Source: Streptococcus sp. Marseille-P6264
Lineage (GTDB): Bacteria > Bacillota > Bacilli > Lactobacillales > Streptococcaceae
Length of the DNA stretch: 64,000 bases
Direction: 5' to 3'
NCBI RefSeq assembly: GCF_902460355.1
Contig: NZ_CABPTO010000001.1
Location: forward strand, 372,001 to 436,000
This document shows, one piece after another, positions 8,167 to 21,009 of this stretch. A program made the position numbers and the translations under genes. Numbering within the stretch: position 1 is the stretch's first letter; each line of letters starts with the position of its first letter. The notes under the pieces are model-generated. The model searched no databases and was not told the origin of the DNA. It saw only the letters and a list, made by a program, of their open reading frames with translations.

Positions 8167-9546
8167 TTAAAAATATAGTATTCCTCGCTCATCATAGATA
8201 CTACTATCATTATTTTGGTGTCGAATACATCTATCAATCCCCATTATAAGAGCAACAATTCCATCGATTTTTTCAATTGATTTCTCCTTATCTGGTTTAA
8301 TATTACCTGCAGGGTCTTGGCGCATGACTACATTTTGCGACATCCATTTTAGAACTGGTTGTCCTCCATGTTGGATACGACCTTCCATCATGAGTTTTAA
8401 TAATTCCTTTGACGGTGGACTCATATCCTTGTACCCCTGACCAAAAGGAATCATCATCAGCCCCATATCTTCTAGATTCTGCACCATTTGCGTTGCATTC
8501 CATCTATCATAGGCGATTTCTTTTATATTGTATATCTTTGATAATTCCTCAATGAACTTCTCAATAAATCCATAATGAACAACATTACCCTCTGTCGTCT
8601 TTAGATAACCTTGCCGTTCCCACACATCGTACAAAACATGATCCCTACGACAACGAAGTTCAAGAGTATCTTTTGGTAACCAGAAATATGGTATGATGAT
8701 GTAATTTTCTAATCCATTCCTAGGTGGAAAAACTAAAACAAAGGCTGTGATATCGGATGTACTCGACAAGTCTAGCCCTGCATAACACTCACGACCTTTC
8801 AAACTTTCAAAATTGATTGGTGCATCCCCTTTGTTGTATACATGTTCAGGAATCCAAGCAACCGTAGCATTTGTCCACATATTTAGTCGTAGTTGCTTGA
8901 ATACATTTTCTTCAGCAGGATTATCAAGTGCTTGTTTATAGGCTTCTCTAACACGGTCAAATCCAATGGTATGACCTAATGACGGATTAGCCTTTAACCA
9001 ATTACTTTCGTCATTCCAGTCCTCTTCATCAGATAAACCATAAACGACAGGATAAAAAGATGTATCATTCTTTCTGCCCTTTAAAATATCAAGTGCTTTT
9101 GTGTGTAACTCGTAACAAATTGAATTCTTATCTGTTCCTGCAGTAGTAATGATAAAGAATAGTGGTTGTTCTCGTGCATCCCCTGAACCTTTAGTTAAGA
9201 CATCATAGAGGTGGCGATTGGTTTGCGCATGAATTTCGTCAAACACGAGTCCTGAAACGTTGAGACCATGTTTTGTACCAGTTTCAGCGGACAAAGCTTG
9301 ATAGAAACCTGCATTAGAGTAGTTGATAATTCGTTTCGTAGCACCCATTATTTTTGAACGTTTCTCTAAAGGTCGACTCATTACTACCATTTGTTTTGCT
9401 ACATCGAATACAATAGAGGCTTGATTTCGGTCACATGCAGCACCATAAACTTCTGCACTAGCTTCATTATCTGCATAAAGTAGATAAAGAGCGATAACTT
9501 GAAATCTATCTACATCCCTAAATAAAAGCCTTGAAAGATTAAAATT
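8167..9546 (-). pseudogene. Phage terminase large subunit, 5'-truncated
   Basis: The frame is open from 9546 to the stop at 8167 (about 459 residues) but has no proper start. It enters from a terminator-like hairpin and reads ADNEASAEVYGAACDRNQASIVFDVAKQ before the first internal Met at 9390. That block is the usual region after the ATPase Walker A of Terminase_1 proteins, so the N-terminus with the P-loop is missing. Conserved parts remain: LVFDEIHAQ (Walker B-like), IITTAGTD, and the nuclease domain with YAGLDLSSTSDITAF and YDRWNATQMVQNL. DNA packaging by this protein is not possible. The cut coincides with the 16-bp inverted repeat at 9521-9560. Confidence 0.8.
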
Positions 9547-9560
9547 TCAAGGCTTTTATT
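9521..9560. terminator. Strong bidirectional terminator at the truncation point of the terminase
   Basis: A perfect 16-bp inverted repeat (AATAAAAGCCTTGAAA / TTTCAAGGCTTTTATT) with an 8-nt loop. It lies across the 5' end of the truncated terminase frame, so the deletion or insertion joint is here. The stem core AAGCCTTG recurs in the terminators at 5464 and 9777. Confidence 0.7.
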
Positions 9561-9776
9561 GAATTAAATTGTATCATCTAACTTATACTTATCTCCCTAG
9601 ATCAAACCTTGCTTGAGTTTTATTAATAGGGGATACGTTTATTCCCGTTAACGCCTAGTCTGTGGTAACAACTCCGTACCCCCTAGGGTTTATGGAAATA
9701 GATTGACAGCCTATCAGACTATCACATCAAGATACTCAACTTGTATTCTCACGCTGATACTTCCCCACCTCAATAC
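9561..9776. other. Non-coding stretch between the prophage remnant and rlmD
   Basis: No convincing gene is visible. On minus there are two short tails without starts (IEVGKYQRENTS then stop, and ALTGINVSPINKTQARFDLG then R and stop) that could be scraps of mobile-element genes. This is consistent with a decayed element edge; nothing firmer can be said. Confidence 0.3.
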
Positions 9777-9801
9777 AAAAAGCCTTGCAATCAAGGCTTT
9801 T
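9777..9801 (-). terminator. Rho-independent terminator of rlmD
   Basis: Stem AAAAGCCTTG/CAAGGCTTTT with loop CAAT, followed on minus by TTTTTG, 26 bp past the rlmD stop codon. Confidence 0.8.
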
Positions 9802-9826
9802 GATTATCCCTTTCGTTACAAGGTTT

Positions 9827-11197
<1,371 letters not shown>

Positions 11198-11365
11198 TCA
11201 ATCCTGCGCTCAACTGCAATGATACTAAAGCAGGGAATCACAGGATTTTCTACTGTTTATTTCTTTCTTCCTATTGGAAAATATGTTCACATTTCTGCTC
11301 TGCTATTTTCCCAAAAAGAAAAGGAAGAGACAAAATCTGCCACTTCCCATTATATCATAAGAGCC

Positions 11366-12703
11366 CTATCTTAATCCCATTTGTTTCAATCTTTCTTTAT
11401 AGGCTTCAAAATCAATCAAGAGTCCTTGTCCACCATACATATCATAGGTATCCGTCCAGTCGCCTAGTTCTGGTATAGTGAGGCGCTCTATCCCATTGCG
11501 TGAATCAAGCACCAAGGATAAGCCTTGTGACCAAATAAAACTCTGAGGTACATTGGTCGAGGTCAAGGCAAAAACTTTTCCTAATGCTTCAGATCCTGTA
11601 AAAAGCTTGGTAGGGTCTTTTATCTGCTGCATGATAGCAGTCAGAACTTCTTGCTGGCGACGTGTACGTCCAAAGTCACCCTCATCGTCCTTACGGAAGC
11701 GGGCATAGTTTAAGAGCGTTCGCCCGTCCATGTGCTGACGACCAACCTTGATGGTTTGAGTAGGAACCACTCCATCCTTCATGTTCAAATCATCTGGAAC
11801 TTCCACTTCTGTGACCTTTTCGCCATCAATGGTCGAAAATTTAGCATCCATAAATACACCATTTGGAAAGAGGGTGTCAATTGCAGTCGCAAAGGTGTTA
11901 AAGTCCACTAGAGCATAGTATTTAATGTCAATATCGAAGTTATCTTTCAAAGCTTGACGAACTGCCTCAGCTCCACGATGATTGTCTTGTTCACCAAAAG
12001 TATAGGCGGAGTTCAATTTTTGATCATAATAATCATCATCCGTAGGCTCCGTGTAGGAATTGCTGACACCGTCAATATGAATCAAGGTATCACGCATAAA
12101 GCTGACCAACTTCATTTTATGGTCTTTATTGCCAACGTTCAAGACCATGATTGAATCGGTCCGAGTCTCCGTTGAATTTTCTCCAATTCGGCCGTCTGTT
12201 CCTAAAACAAGAATGTTGATTCCATCTCGAGCATCATGCCCATCAAAGTACTCAACATCAGCTGCTTTAAGATTTCCTGGTCTCGCTGTATTTAAGCCTT
12301 TGAAAAACATAAAGAGCATGCCAGAAACAACCAAAAGCACAAAAATAAGGAGCCACATCAGCACGCGCTTAGGACGAATTTTTTTGTAGGTTCTCGGAGG
12401 TTTCTGAGTTGATTTTTTCGCTTCTTGCTTTAAAGAATTGCGGGAATTCTTTTGGCTTCTGCTAAGAGAGCCTTTACCCGGGTATTTGGGTAACAAGCCG
12501 GATGAGTCCGTCTTCGAATCCTCTGGAGAAGCCTGCACGGTCTGCTTGGTAGACGGCTTTTGCGCAACATCTGACCGTCCTTTCGACTTTTGGCGGAGGT
12601 AATTATACTCCTCTTTTTCATGTTCGTTAAGATAGTAATAGTTTGTATGGAGATAATCCAGCCTTAACTGCTCGTGTCGACTCAGATTTTCTGTTTCTCT
12701 CAT
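11366..12703 (-). CDS. LytR-CpsA-Psr (LCP) family cell-wall glycopolymer ligase
   Basis: This 445-residue single-pass membrane protein has a long charged cytosolic N-terminus (about 105 residues, Lys/Ser/Gln-rich), a membrane helix (RVLMWLLIFVLLVVSGMLFM) and an extracellular LCP domain. The domain shows family hallmarks: NILVLGTDGR, ETRTDSIMVLNV, SFMRDTLIHI and GRTLLNYARFRKDDEGDFGRTRRQQEVL. LCP enzymes transfer polyprenyl-linked teichoic acid or polysaccharide to peptidoglycan. It overlaps pheA by 4 bp and ends the aroA-aroK-pheA unit, the same order as psr in other streptococci. A weak hairpin near 11323-11347 with a T run may end the operon. Confidence 0.9.
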   Translation of the reverse strand: MRETENLSRHEQLRLDYLHTNYYYLNEHEKEEYNYLRQKSKGRSDVAQKPSTKQTVQASPEDSKTDSSGLLPKYPGKGSLSRSQKNSRNSLKQEAKKSTQKPPRTYKKIRPKRVLMWLLIFVLLVVSGMLFMFFKGLNTARPGNLKAADVEYFDGHDARDGINILVLGTDGRIGENSTETRTDSIMVLNVGNKDHKMKLVSFMRDTLIHIDGVSNSYTEPTDDDYYDQKLNSAYTFGEQDNHRGAEAVRQALKDNFDIDIKYYALVDFNTFATAIDTLFPNGVFMDAKFSTIDGEKVTEVEVPDDLNMKDGVVPTQTIKVGRQHMDGRTLLNYARFRKDDEGDFGRTRRQQEVLTAIMQQIKDPTKLFTGSEALGKVFALTSTNVPQSFIWSQGLSLVLDSRNGIERLTIPELGDWTDTYDMYGGQGLLIDFEAYKERLKQMGLR

Positions 12704-13544
12704 CTCTGCTCCAATCTATAATCCTGAATTTGAAAAACGGGATAACTGCCTAGAATTTTAAAGGTGATACCAAGTGTAGCAAGCTCTTGGTAAGCAAAAT
12801 CCACTAATTCTTTCCGTTCATTATCAATATCAATAATAAAGAAATATTCCCCTAGGGCTGTTTTAAGAGGGCGGCTTTCAATTTTTGTCAGGTCAATGCC
12901 ACGCCAAGCAAATGTTGATAAGGCCTTATACAAGGCACCGGGCAGATTGTCTGGCAAAGTCAAAGCCAAACTCTGTTTTTCCTCTTGCTTTTCAAGCCTA
13001 AGAGTGGGAGTGGTCTGTCCTAAAATCCAGAAACGAGTAAAATTTTCCTCCATTTCCTGAATATCTTGGGCCACCACTTGCAGACCATACTCGACTGCTG
13101 CAGTCCGCGGCGCAATAGCGGCGAAAGGTTGGTCAGGATGCTCAGCCACAAAACGAGCCGCATAGGCTGTACTAGCTGTAATTTCAATCGCTGCTTCTGG
13201 ATAATGCTGGCGAATATATCCCTTCCCCTGAGCAAGCGCCTGAGGATGAGAAAAGACCTTCTCAATGGGCTTATCTAGGCTAGTCGCCAATAACTGCTGC
13301 TTAATGGGCTGAACAATCTCTGCCACTGCTTGAATCTCAGCTTGATGGAAAAGATAATCCAAGGTCTCATGGACGCTTCCTTCAATCGAATTTTCCACAG
13401 GAACAACCGAATAATCTACCTCTTTCCCTTCATAAGCCTTCATCACTTCTGTGATGTTTTGATAAGGCACCAAGTCTGCTTGGGGAAAGGCTTCTTGGGC
13501 AACATGATGGGAAAAGGAGCCCTTGGGTCCTAAAAATGCTACTC

Positions 13545-13548
<4 letters not shown>
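12700..13548 (-). CDS. pheA: Prephenate dehydratase
   Basis: A 282-residue monofunctional enzyme converting prephenate to phenylpyruvate in phenylalanine synthesis. The catalytic domain opens MRVAFLGPKGSFSHHVAQEAF and contains VVPVENSIEGSVHETLDYL. The motif ENFTRFWILG holds the catalytic Thr-Arg-Phe. The C-terminal ACT domain (about 195-275) carries the Phe-sensing ESRP motif in LTKIESRPLKTALGEYFFIID, predicting feedback control. No chorismate mutase domain is fused. It overlaps aroK by 4 bp upstream and the LCP gene by 4 bp downstream. Confidence 0.93.
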
Positions 13549-15315
<1,767 letters not shown>

Positions 15316-15410
15316 CTACTAACTTCTATTTTATCATAAAAATAGCAATTTTCTAAAAATTTATTGTATTCATTCCCACTCCATAGTCTTTTTTGCCTTT
15401 TCTACATGAT

Positions 15411-15442
15411 AAAAGAGGCTGCGACAATCATCTCTCAGCCTC
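15411..15442 (-). terminator. Rho-independent terminator after the DUF3272-like gene
   Basis: Stem GAGGCTG/CAGCCTC with a 14-nt loop, followed on minus by CTTTT. It separates the dnaX-side genes from aroA. Confidence 0.65.
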
Positions 15443-15508
15443 CCTTTATTCCTTGTCAAAACCACGAGAGTGCTAGACTCTTGCTCTAGTCAATCTCTGA
15501 TTTAGCCA

Positions 15509-15700
15509 TTATTTGTGTCTTAAATGCTTATCAATCTCATCCATAATCCGCCCCATGACATAGCTAATCTGCAGATTGCGACCAATCAGAACGGCCCAGA
15601 AAATAGCCATCAGATAGTTCTCAGACATGATTGCTTCATTAAAAAAATATGTTTCTAGGGCTGTAAAAGCCGCCATTACTATAAATTGTCGTCTATTCAT
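15509..15700 (-). CDS. DUF3272-like small membrane protein
   Basis: This is a 63-residue protein starting MNRRQFIVMAAFTALETYFF, with two hydrophobic stretches (about 5-22 and 29-45) and a charged tail ending DKHLRHK. It resembles the DUF3272 proteins I recall next to dnaX in streptococci; not verified. An upstream TTG start at 15742 would add 14 residues but has poor support. The ATG at 15700 follows an extended -10 (TGCTATAAT) by only 7-8 bases with no room for a leader, suggesting a leaderless mRNA (see findings). It lies 38 bp after dnaX. Confidence 0.7.
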   Translation of the reverse strand: MNRRQFIVMAAFTALETYFFNEAIMSENYLMAIFWAVLIGRNLQISYVMGRIMDEIDKHLRHK

Positions 15701-15717
15701 TCTTCCATTATAGCATG
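15700..15717 (-). promoter_or_regulatory. Extended -10 promoter, possibly for a leaderless transcript
   Basis: TGCTATAAT on minus ends 7 bases before the ATG of the 63-aa gene. With the usual 6-8 base gap, transcription would begin at or next to the start codon. No clear -35 is present. Confidence 0.5.
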
Positions 15718-15738
15718 AAAAATCATAAAAATCTAAAT

Positions 15739-17403
15739 TCAATCATCTTGAACAGTGATTTTTTCCGCTAGAAAATCAAAGCCTTCCGGTATCCAGCTTT
15801 CTTCCTGCTTTTCAGCTACTTCTGCTTTATTGCTACGACTTCTAGCTGAAAATTCTGCCCGAATTTGAGTCCAATCCTCTAGGGAAATGGCCAGAATATC
15901 TGGTGAAAAGCCAGCAGCATTGCTGAGCAGATTCCCAAACATGGTATTGAGATTTTCTCTTTTCATGGTTTGCTCAGCATTGAAATGAGACTCAAAGGCC
16001 AAAATAGCATGATTTTCATTGGCTGCAACTGGCTGCGAACCAATGAGCAGAGCCTTGTCCGCTCCTGCCAGACTCTCGATGATTTCACCCCAAGCATTTT
16101 GCAGCTTAGTCAAATTTCTGCGAGCCAAGTCAGGATTTTCCACCGCTTCTTCCAAGATGGCATTGACCTTATTGCGGTCTACTCGATAGGTCTTAGCCTT
16201 CTGAGGTCGTGCCTCTGATTTCTTAGCTGCTGGAGCTGGCTGACTGCCGACATTGGCCAATTGCTGCTTGAGCTGCTGGATTTCCTGCTTGAGATTAGAC
16301 AGTTCTTCTGCCAAGTTGTCAGGAATCTGATCTGAGCTGGCTTTTTCCTCGGCCAGTCGAATGGTCATCATTTCTGTATAAATCTTAGGTTGCAGGCTAT
16401 TCTTGATGTCTGCTAGACTCTTGGTCGCCATCTCAATCATGGCAAAGAGAGTCTCCTGCGGTGTCTTGAGGTTTTCCAGAAAGAGCTCGCTAGCATGATG
16501 ATTTTCCCCACCAGTTTTGACAATGAGCAAATCACGCAGGTATTGCAGGAGGTCCGTCACAAAACGGGCCATGTTTTTGCCACTGTCAAAAATCAGATTG
16601 AGATTATCCAAGGCTGTGACTGCATCATGAGCAATCAAGGCTGCTACGTAGGCATCCAAGGCTCCCAAACTGATAGAGCCAGTGATTTCTTCAGCTATGT
16701 CTGTGGTCAAACGATTTTCCTGAGTCAAGCTAAGAGCCTGATCGAGAATCGACAGGGCATCCCGCATACCACCTTCCGCTCGACGGGCAATAATCTGCAC
16801 ACCTTCCTTCTCAAAATCAATGCCTTCCTGCTCCAAAATCCACTCAATATGACCAATAATGTCCTGCGTCTTGATAGACTTAAACTCAAAACGCTGGACA
16901 CGGGAAAGAATGGTCGCTGGAATCTTATGCAGCTCTGTCGTTGCTAGGATAAAAACCACATTTTCTGTCGGTTCTTCCAAGGTCTTAAGCAAGGCATTAA
17001 AAGCTCCCGTTGAGAGCATGTGCACTTCGTCAATGATATAGACCTTGTGCTTGGCTAGACTGGGCGCATAAGTGGACTTGTCCCGAATATCACGAATCTC
17101 ATCGACCCCATTATTAGAAGCCGCGTCAATTTCGATGACGTCTTCAAGACTTCCCTCAGTGATAGCCTGACAGATGTAACAGTCATTGCAGGGCTCGCCG
17201 TCCTTTTGATTCGGACAGTTCATAGCCTTGGCAAAAATCTTGGCAACACTGGTCTTCCCTGTTCCGCGTGGGCCAGAAAAAAGATAGGCATGGCTGATTT
17301 TCCCTTGCTCCACAGCCTGCCGCAGAGTAGTGGCTACTACTTGCTGACCCACAAGCTGACCAAAGGTCTGACTGCGGTACTTTCGATATAAAGCTTGATA
17401 CAT
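15739..17403 (-). CDS. dnaX: DNA polymerase III subunits gamma/tau
   Basis: This 554-residue clamp-loader ATPase organises the replisome. It has Walker A GPRGTGKTS at residues 44-52, the zinc cysteines C63, C72, C75 and C78, Walker B VYIIDEVHML, and the SRC-like arginine finger in ILSRVQRFEF. After the AAA+ and collar domains comes a coiled-coil stretch (ELSNLKQEIQQLKQQLANV), then a tau-like C-terminal part. I see no A-rich slippery heptamer of the E. coli type, so a frameshifted gamma form is not predicted. It starts at the last base of the msrC stop codon (TAATG overlap type). Confidence 0.95.
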   Translation of the reverse strand: MYQALYRKYRSQTFGQLVGQQVVATTLRQAVEQGKISHAYLFSGPRGTGKTSVAKIFAKAMNCPNQKDGEPCNDCYICQAITEGSLEDVIEIDAASNNGVDEIRDIRDKSTYAPSLAKHKVYIIDEVHMLSTGAFNALLKTLEEPTENVVFILATTELHKIPATILSRVQRFEFKSIKTQDIIGHIEWILEQEGIDFEKEGVQIIARRAEGGMRDALSILDQALSLTQENRLTTDIAEEITGSISLGALDAYVAALIAHDAVTALDNLNLIFDSGKNMARFVTDLLQYLRDLLIVKTGGENHHASELFLENLKTPQETLFAMIEMATKSLADIKNSLQPKIYTEMMTIRLAEEKASSDQIPDNLAEELSNLKQEIQQLKQQLANVGSQPAPAAKKSEARPQKAKTYRVDRNKVNAILEEAVENPDLARRNLTKLQNAWGEIIESLAGADKALLIGSQPVAANENHAILAFESHFNAEQTMKRENLNTMFGNLLSNAAGFSPDILAISLEDWTQIRAEFSARSRSNKAEVAEKQEESWIPEGFDFLAEKITVQDD

Positions 17404-17900
17404 TAGGCTTTTTCTCCAAACATTTCAAAATTCCAAGTCGTTTTTTCAAGCAAAATCTGGACGAACTTTTCCAGATATTCCTGATCTACCTTATCATAGT
17501 CACCCGTCAAAGCCGAATCCAAATCCAGCACCCCCAGCAGGCTACCGTCTTTTACCATGGGCACCACAATTTCGCTCTTAGCCCGGCTATCGCAGGAGAT
17601 ATAGTTGGCATGCTGGGTCACATCATCCACGATAATCGTCTGCTTTTTCTCCGCAGATTCACCACAGACACCCTTGCCTAGCGCAATATGGACACAGGAA
17701 ACACCGCCCTGAAAAGGCCCCAAAATCAGCTCGCTCCCATCAAAAAGATAGAAACCAGTAAAAACAGAATTAGGCAGGGCTTGATTGAGCAGGGCGCTAG
17801 CATTGGATAGATTGGCCAAAGCATTGGTCTCCCCATCCAGCAAGGCTTCCAGCTGAGCCAGTAACAGTTGATAATTTGAAATTTTTTCCTTTTTATTCAT
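17403..17900 (-). CDS. msrC: Free methionine-(R)-sulfoxide reductase (GAF domain)
   Basis: A 165-residue single-GAF-domain protein that reduces free Met-R-sulfoxide. Three cysteines, C69, C79 and C103, have the 10- and 24-residue spacing of the catalytic Cys 84/94/118 of E. coli fRMsr, in [18 protein letters not shown] and [10 protein letters not shown]. It complements the protein-repair MsrAB at 53349. The ATG follows the TATAAT (17908-17913) by just 7 bases with no ribosome binding site of usual spacing, so its message may be leaderless. It is co-transcribed with dnaX, with which it overlaps. Confidence 0.88.
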   Translation of the reverse strand: MNKKEKISNYQLLLAQLEALLDGETNALANLSNASALLNQALPNSVFTGFYLFDGSELILGPFQGGVSCVHIALGKGVCGESAEKKQTIIVDDVTQHANYISCDSRAKSEIVVPMVKDGSLLGVLDLDSALTGDYDKVDQEYLEKFVQILLEKTTWNFEMFGEKA

Positions 17901-17916
17901 ACTTTCTATTATATCA
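17900..17916 (-). promoter_or_regulatory. Extended -10 promoter of msrC-dnaX, possibly leaderless
   Basis: TGATATAAT on minus (TATAAT at 17908-17913) is followed by seven bases and then the ATG. There is no space for a conventional leader. Confidence 0.55.
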
Positions 17917-18049
17917 AAAAGCCCGTCCTACAGAAGAAAAAATAAAATTTTTTTAGCTTCTTTTCTAGTTCGAAGCTCAAGTTGAAAGATATTTTCTTAT
18001 TCTGACGACTACAAAAGAGAGACCTAATCCTTATTTGTCCTTCTGCAAA

Positions 18050-18086
18050 AATAAGAAGCTGAGATTATCCATCCCAACCTCTTATT
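18050..18086 (-). terminator. Rho-independent terminator after the lysozyme-like gene
   Basis: AATAAGA/TCTTATT outer stem with inner GTTG/CAGC and GAT/ATC pairs on minus, followed by TTTTT. It lies 36 bp past the stop at 18122. Confidence 0.65.
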
Positions 18087-18121
18087 CCTATAGAAAGGCA
18101 AGCTATACTCAAATCATCTGT

Positions 18122-18724
18122 TTACAGCCAACCCATAAAGCGGATAAGGTACATATTTAGTCGCACCTGCCGTGAATAATAATAGTTTCCACCATTGATA
18201 TAAAGCTTGGGCCCGTAAAAAATGGAAAGTATATTATAGTATGAATAGGTTTTTCCAGTCACATTACCAAGACTCGGAGCAACTACTTCTTTTGAGTATT
18301 TTTTCGCTAGCTCGAGCGTATTCTCACCACCATTTTGCGCCACATAGTCGATATAGGCCTGACCAAAATTGTAGGCCTGAACCGCTGTCCAAACATCTAC
18401 CTTTTTCTCGCTGGCCAGTTCTAGATTGTCTGATAAAGTCTGAATACCTTGCCGGACACTTTCTTTATTGTCTGTAATTGAATTGATTTCACCTGTTGCA
18501 CTCTCACTAGACTGCATGAGGTCGTTGTTTCTTCCCTTGGTTTCCGTGTAGATCATAGCTAGGACTAGCTCTTCATTAGCCGCTGTGTCCTGCTCGTCTA
18601 GCACTTCTCTAACCAAGCTTTGATAGGTCATAACCTGCTTAACATCACGATGGACTTGATAGCCTTTTATCGCGATGGCAGCCAGAATGATGAGCAAAAT
18701 CAATCTTCTGATAAATTTAAACAT
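18122..18724 (-). CDS. Membrane-anchored lysozyme-like protein (Pvaa type)
   Basis: This 200-residue protein has an N-terminal signal anchor ([19 protein letters not shown]) and an extracellular lysozyme-like domain. The domain has the catalytic-type Glu in [21 protein letters not shown], then [25 protein letters not shown] and [20 protein letters not shown]. It matches the lysozyme-like family that includes pneumococcal vaccine antigen A. It should bind or cut peptidoglycan at the membrane surface. It overlaps the nucleoid-protein gene by one base and closes the tdk-to-glyA gene run. Confidence 0.85.
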   Translation of the reverse strand: MFKFIRRLILLIILAAIAIKGYQVHRDVKQVMTYQSLVREVLDEQDTAANEELVLAMIYTETKGRNNDLMQSSESATGEINSITDNKESVRQGIQTLSDNLELASEKKVDVWTAVQAYNFGQAYIDYVAQNGGENTLELAKKYSKEVVAPSLGNVTGKTYSYYNILSIFYGPKLYINGGNYYYSRQVRLNMYLIRFMGWL

Positions 18725-19698
18725 TATTTACTTTGTATATCCTCGATATTTTTGATGAGAATAGAGTAAGTCCCGTTGTCATTCTGGATAAATTCCACAG
18801 ATTCAGCATCCTGATAGACATTATTGGGAACGATTAGCTCTATTCCATTAGAGAGGGATAATTTTTGATTTTCAAACTTCTTTTTCTGGCGACTGCTGTC
18901 AATCTCATCAAACTTGATTGGCTCTGGTACGGTTTCCTTAACTTGGTCAATAAAGGTAAGTCTGGCTGTCAGATTGCTGTCAAACAGCTCGTCTGCCAGC
19001 TTTTCAGGAGATAATTCTTCGTTTTCCTCCAGATTTTTGAAAATGCTGGATTTGACCTTAGACTGGAACTGAAAATCGTCTTTGTTAAAACTTTCAGCAA
19101 TCTTTTGAGCCGTTTTTTCCAGCGTTTTGATGGATTTTTTTGGTGAAATCTTAGGACTAACCTGCAAGAGATTGTCAGAAAAATAGTTGAGAAAGGCGCC
19201 ATTGTACTTGATGCGCTTTTCAATCAGATGGTACTTGCGAGATTTGAGATTGATAACCAGAGCCTCGTCCGCACCCGTACCAAATCCAGGCAAGTTGTTC
19301 TGTGTCAGCTTGATAGGATTGTCCACCTCGCCACCCAAGTGAGTCAGGGTTTCCCGCAGAGCAATCCGCAGAAAAGCAAAGTGCTCCACCCCTTCTTTCT
19401 CAAACTGAACGAAAATCAAATCGTTGGTTTTCTGGTTCTCACTGACCGAAAACTCTTCCTGCCAAAGCTTGGCCACCGTCACGGATGTTTCCAATAAGTC
19501 GTCCGAAAGTTGGGCCAAAAAGACATTTTCAGGATCGAAAATGCCTGTTTTAGCCTCATCAGAATAAACTCGCTCGATTTTCTTACGCAGGTATTCTTCA
19601 ATCTTGGGAGTGATATTAAGAAACTTATCCGCCAACAGCAAGTCCGTATCAGCTGGGCTGAATTGATGAATGATGGCTTTTTTTACGTAAATGTCCAT
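18724..19698 (-). CDS. Nucleoid-associated protein (NdpA/YejK family)
   Basis: A 324-residue cytosolic protein beginning [19 protein letters not shown], the usual start of the NdpA/YejK (37-kDa nucleoid-associated) family. Family members in E. coli are found on DNA, but the exact role is unclear. The N-terminal region carries [10 protein letters not shown]; the C-terminal half is charged and helical and ends [19 protein letters not shown]. It starts one base before the glyA stop context and overlaps the lysozyme-like gene by one base, so it is translated with both. Confidence 0.82.
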   Translation of the reverse strand: MDIYVKKAIIHQFSPADTDLLLADKFLNITPKIEEYLRKKIERVYSDEAKTGIFDPENVFLAQLSDDLLETSVTVAKLWQEEFSVSENQKTNDLIFVQFEKEGVEHFAFLRIALRETLTHLGGEVDNPIKLTQNNLPGFGTGADEALVINLKSRKYHLIEKRIKYNGAFLNYFSDNLLQVSPKISPKKSIKTLEKTAQKIAESFNKDDFQFQSKVKSSIFKNLEENEELSPEKLADELFDSNLTARLTFIDQVKETVPEPIKFDEIDSSRQKKKFENQKLSLSNGIELIVPNNVYQDAESVEFIQNDNGTYSILIKNIEDIQSK

Positions 19699-19699
19699 C

Positions 19700-20962
19700 T
19701 TAGTTCAAACCTTCATAGAGCGGAAAAGCATCCGTCAGTTCGCGAACTTCCGCTCGCACTTGATTGAGCACCGCTTCATTTTCAGCGTTTTCCAGAGCCT
19801 TGATAATGAGCTCTGCTACCTTGATACTTTCTGTTACACCAAAGCCTCGAGCTGCAATGGCTGCTGTACCGATACGAATTCCGCTGGTTTTAAATGGCGA
19901 CAAAGTCTCGTAAGGGATGGAATTTTTATTGAGCGTAATGTTAACCTCATCCAAGAGATTTTGAGCTACTTTCCCATTTTCTACAACCTTAGTAACATCC
20001 ACCAAGAAAAGGTGATTTTCAGTTCCGTCAGAAATCACACGGAAATTATCATGCTGACGGAAGACTTGGGCCATGGCTTGGGCATTGTCCAAAATCTGCT
20101 GGGCATAAACCTTGAAAGCTGGATCAAGAACTTCTTTAAAAGCCACTGCTTTGGCTGCGATGACATGCTCTAATGGCCCACCCTGAATGCCAGGGAAGAT
20201 AGCTGAATTGATTTTCTTAGCTAAGTCTTCATCATTTGTCAAAATCAAACCACCGCGAGGCCCGCGCAAGGTCTTGTGGGTCGTCGTAGTTGTGATGTCC
20301 GCATAAGGCACGGGACTTGGATGGAGACCTGCAGCAACCAAGCCAGCGATGTGAGCCATATCGACCATCAGCTTAGCACCGACTGCATCAGCGATTTCAC
20401 GGAATTTTGAAAAATCAATGATATGAGAGTAGGCTGAAGCCCCCGCAACAATCAGTTTAGGCTGTACTTCCTTGGCTTGCTGGAGGATGGCATCAAAGTC
20501 CAGTAATTCTGTTTCTGGGTCAACACTATAGGACACAAAATTGTAGGTTTGGCCAGAGAAGCTTACTGGAGCACCATGGGTCAAGTGACCACCAGCAGAC
20601 AAATCCATGCCCATCACTGTATCACCCGGCTCAATCAAAGCCATATAAGCAGCGCAATTGGCCTGACTGCCTGAGTGAGGTTGTACATTGGCAAATTTGG
20701 CACCAAAGATTTCCTTAGCGCGCTCAATTGCCAAACTCTCTACGACATCCACTACGTCTGTTCCACCATAATAGCGACGACCTGGGTAGCCCTCAGCGTA
20801 TTTATTGGTCAAAATAGAACCTTGAGCAGCCATAACAGCTTTAGAAACGACATTTTCTGAAGCGATCAGCTCGATATTATGTTGCTGACGCTCTTCCTCA
20901 CTGGCAATGGCATCCCAGAGTTCTTTGTCAAATGCTTTGTAGTCTTCTTGGTCAAAAATCAT
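19700..20962 (-). CDS. glyA: Serine hydroxymethyltransferase
   Basis: This 420-residue PLP enzyme converts serine and tetrahydrofolate to glycine and methylene-THF, feeding one-carbon metabolism. K230 in [15 protein letters not shown] forms the Schiff base. Other conserved parts are [35 protein letters not shown] and [20 protein letters not shown] lies 8 bases before the ATG. It is 47 bp downstream of tsaC in the tdk-prfA-prmC-tsaC-glyA cluster, the standard streptococcal order. Confidence 0.96.
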   Translation of the reverse strand: MIFDQEDYKAFDKELWDAIASEEERQQHNIELIASENVVSKAVMAAQGSILTNKYAEGYPGRRYYGGTDVVDVVESLAIERAKEIFGAKFANVQPHSGSQANCAAYMALIEPGDTVMGMDLSAGGHLTHGAPVSFSGQTYNFVSYSVDPETELLDFDAILQQAKEVQPKLIVAGASAYSHIIDFSKFREIADAVGAKLMVDMAHIAGLVAAGLHPSPVPYADITTTTTHKTLRGPRGGLILTNDEDLAKKINSAIFPGIQGGPLEHVIAAKAVAFKEVLDPAFKVYAQQILDNAQAMAQVFRQHDNFRVISDGTENHLFLVDVTKVVENGKVAQNLLDEVNITLNKNSIPYETLSPFKTSGIRIGTAAIAARGFGVTESIKVAELIIKALENAENEAVLNQVRAEVRELTDAFPLYEGLN

Positions 20963-21009
20963 AAGGTGTCTCCTTCTTTTGAGAAAATAGGGCGCTAGGC
21001 TCCTAAAAG

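Noticed and set aside
9561..9776. Possible small RNA or tracrRNA-like sequence beside rlmD
   Set aside because: No anti-repeat, cas genes or CRISPR array, and no matching promoter-terminator pair with clear structure. It is left as an unexplained junction.
15739..17403. Programmed frameshift in dnaX giving a gamma form
   Set aside because: No A-AAA-AAG-type slippery site with a following hairpin is visible at the expected place.
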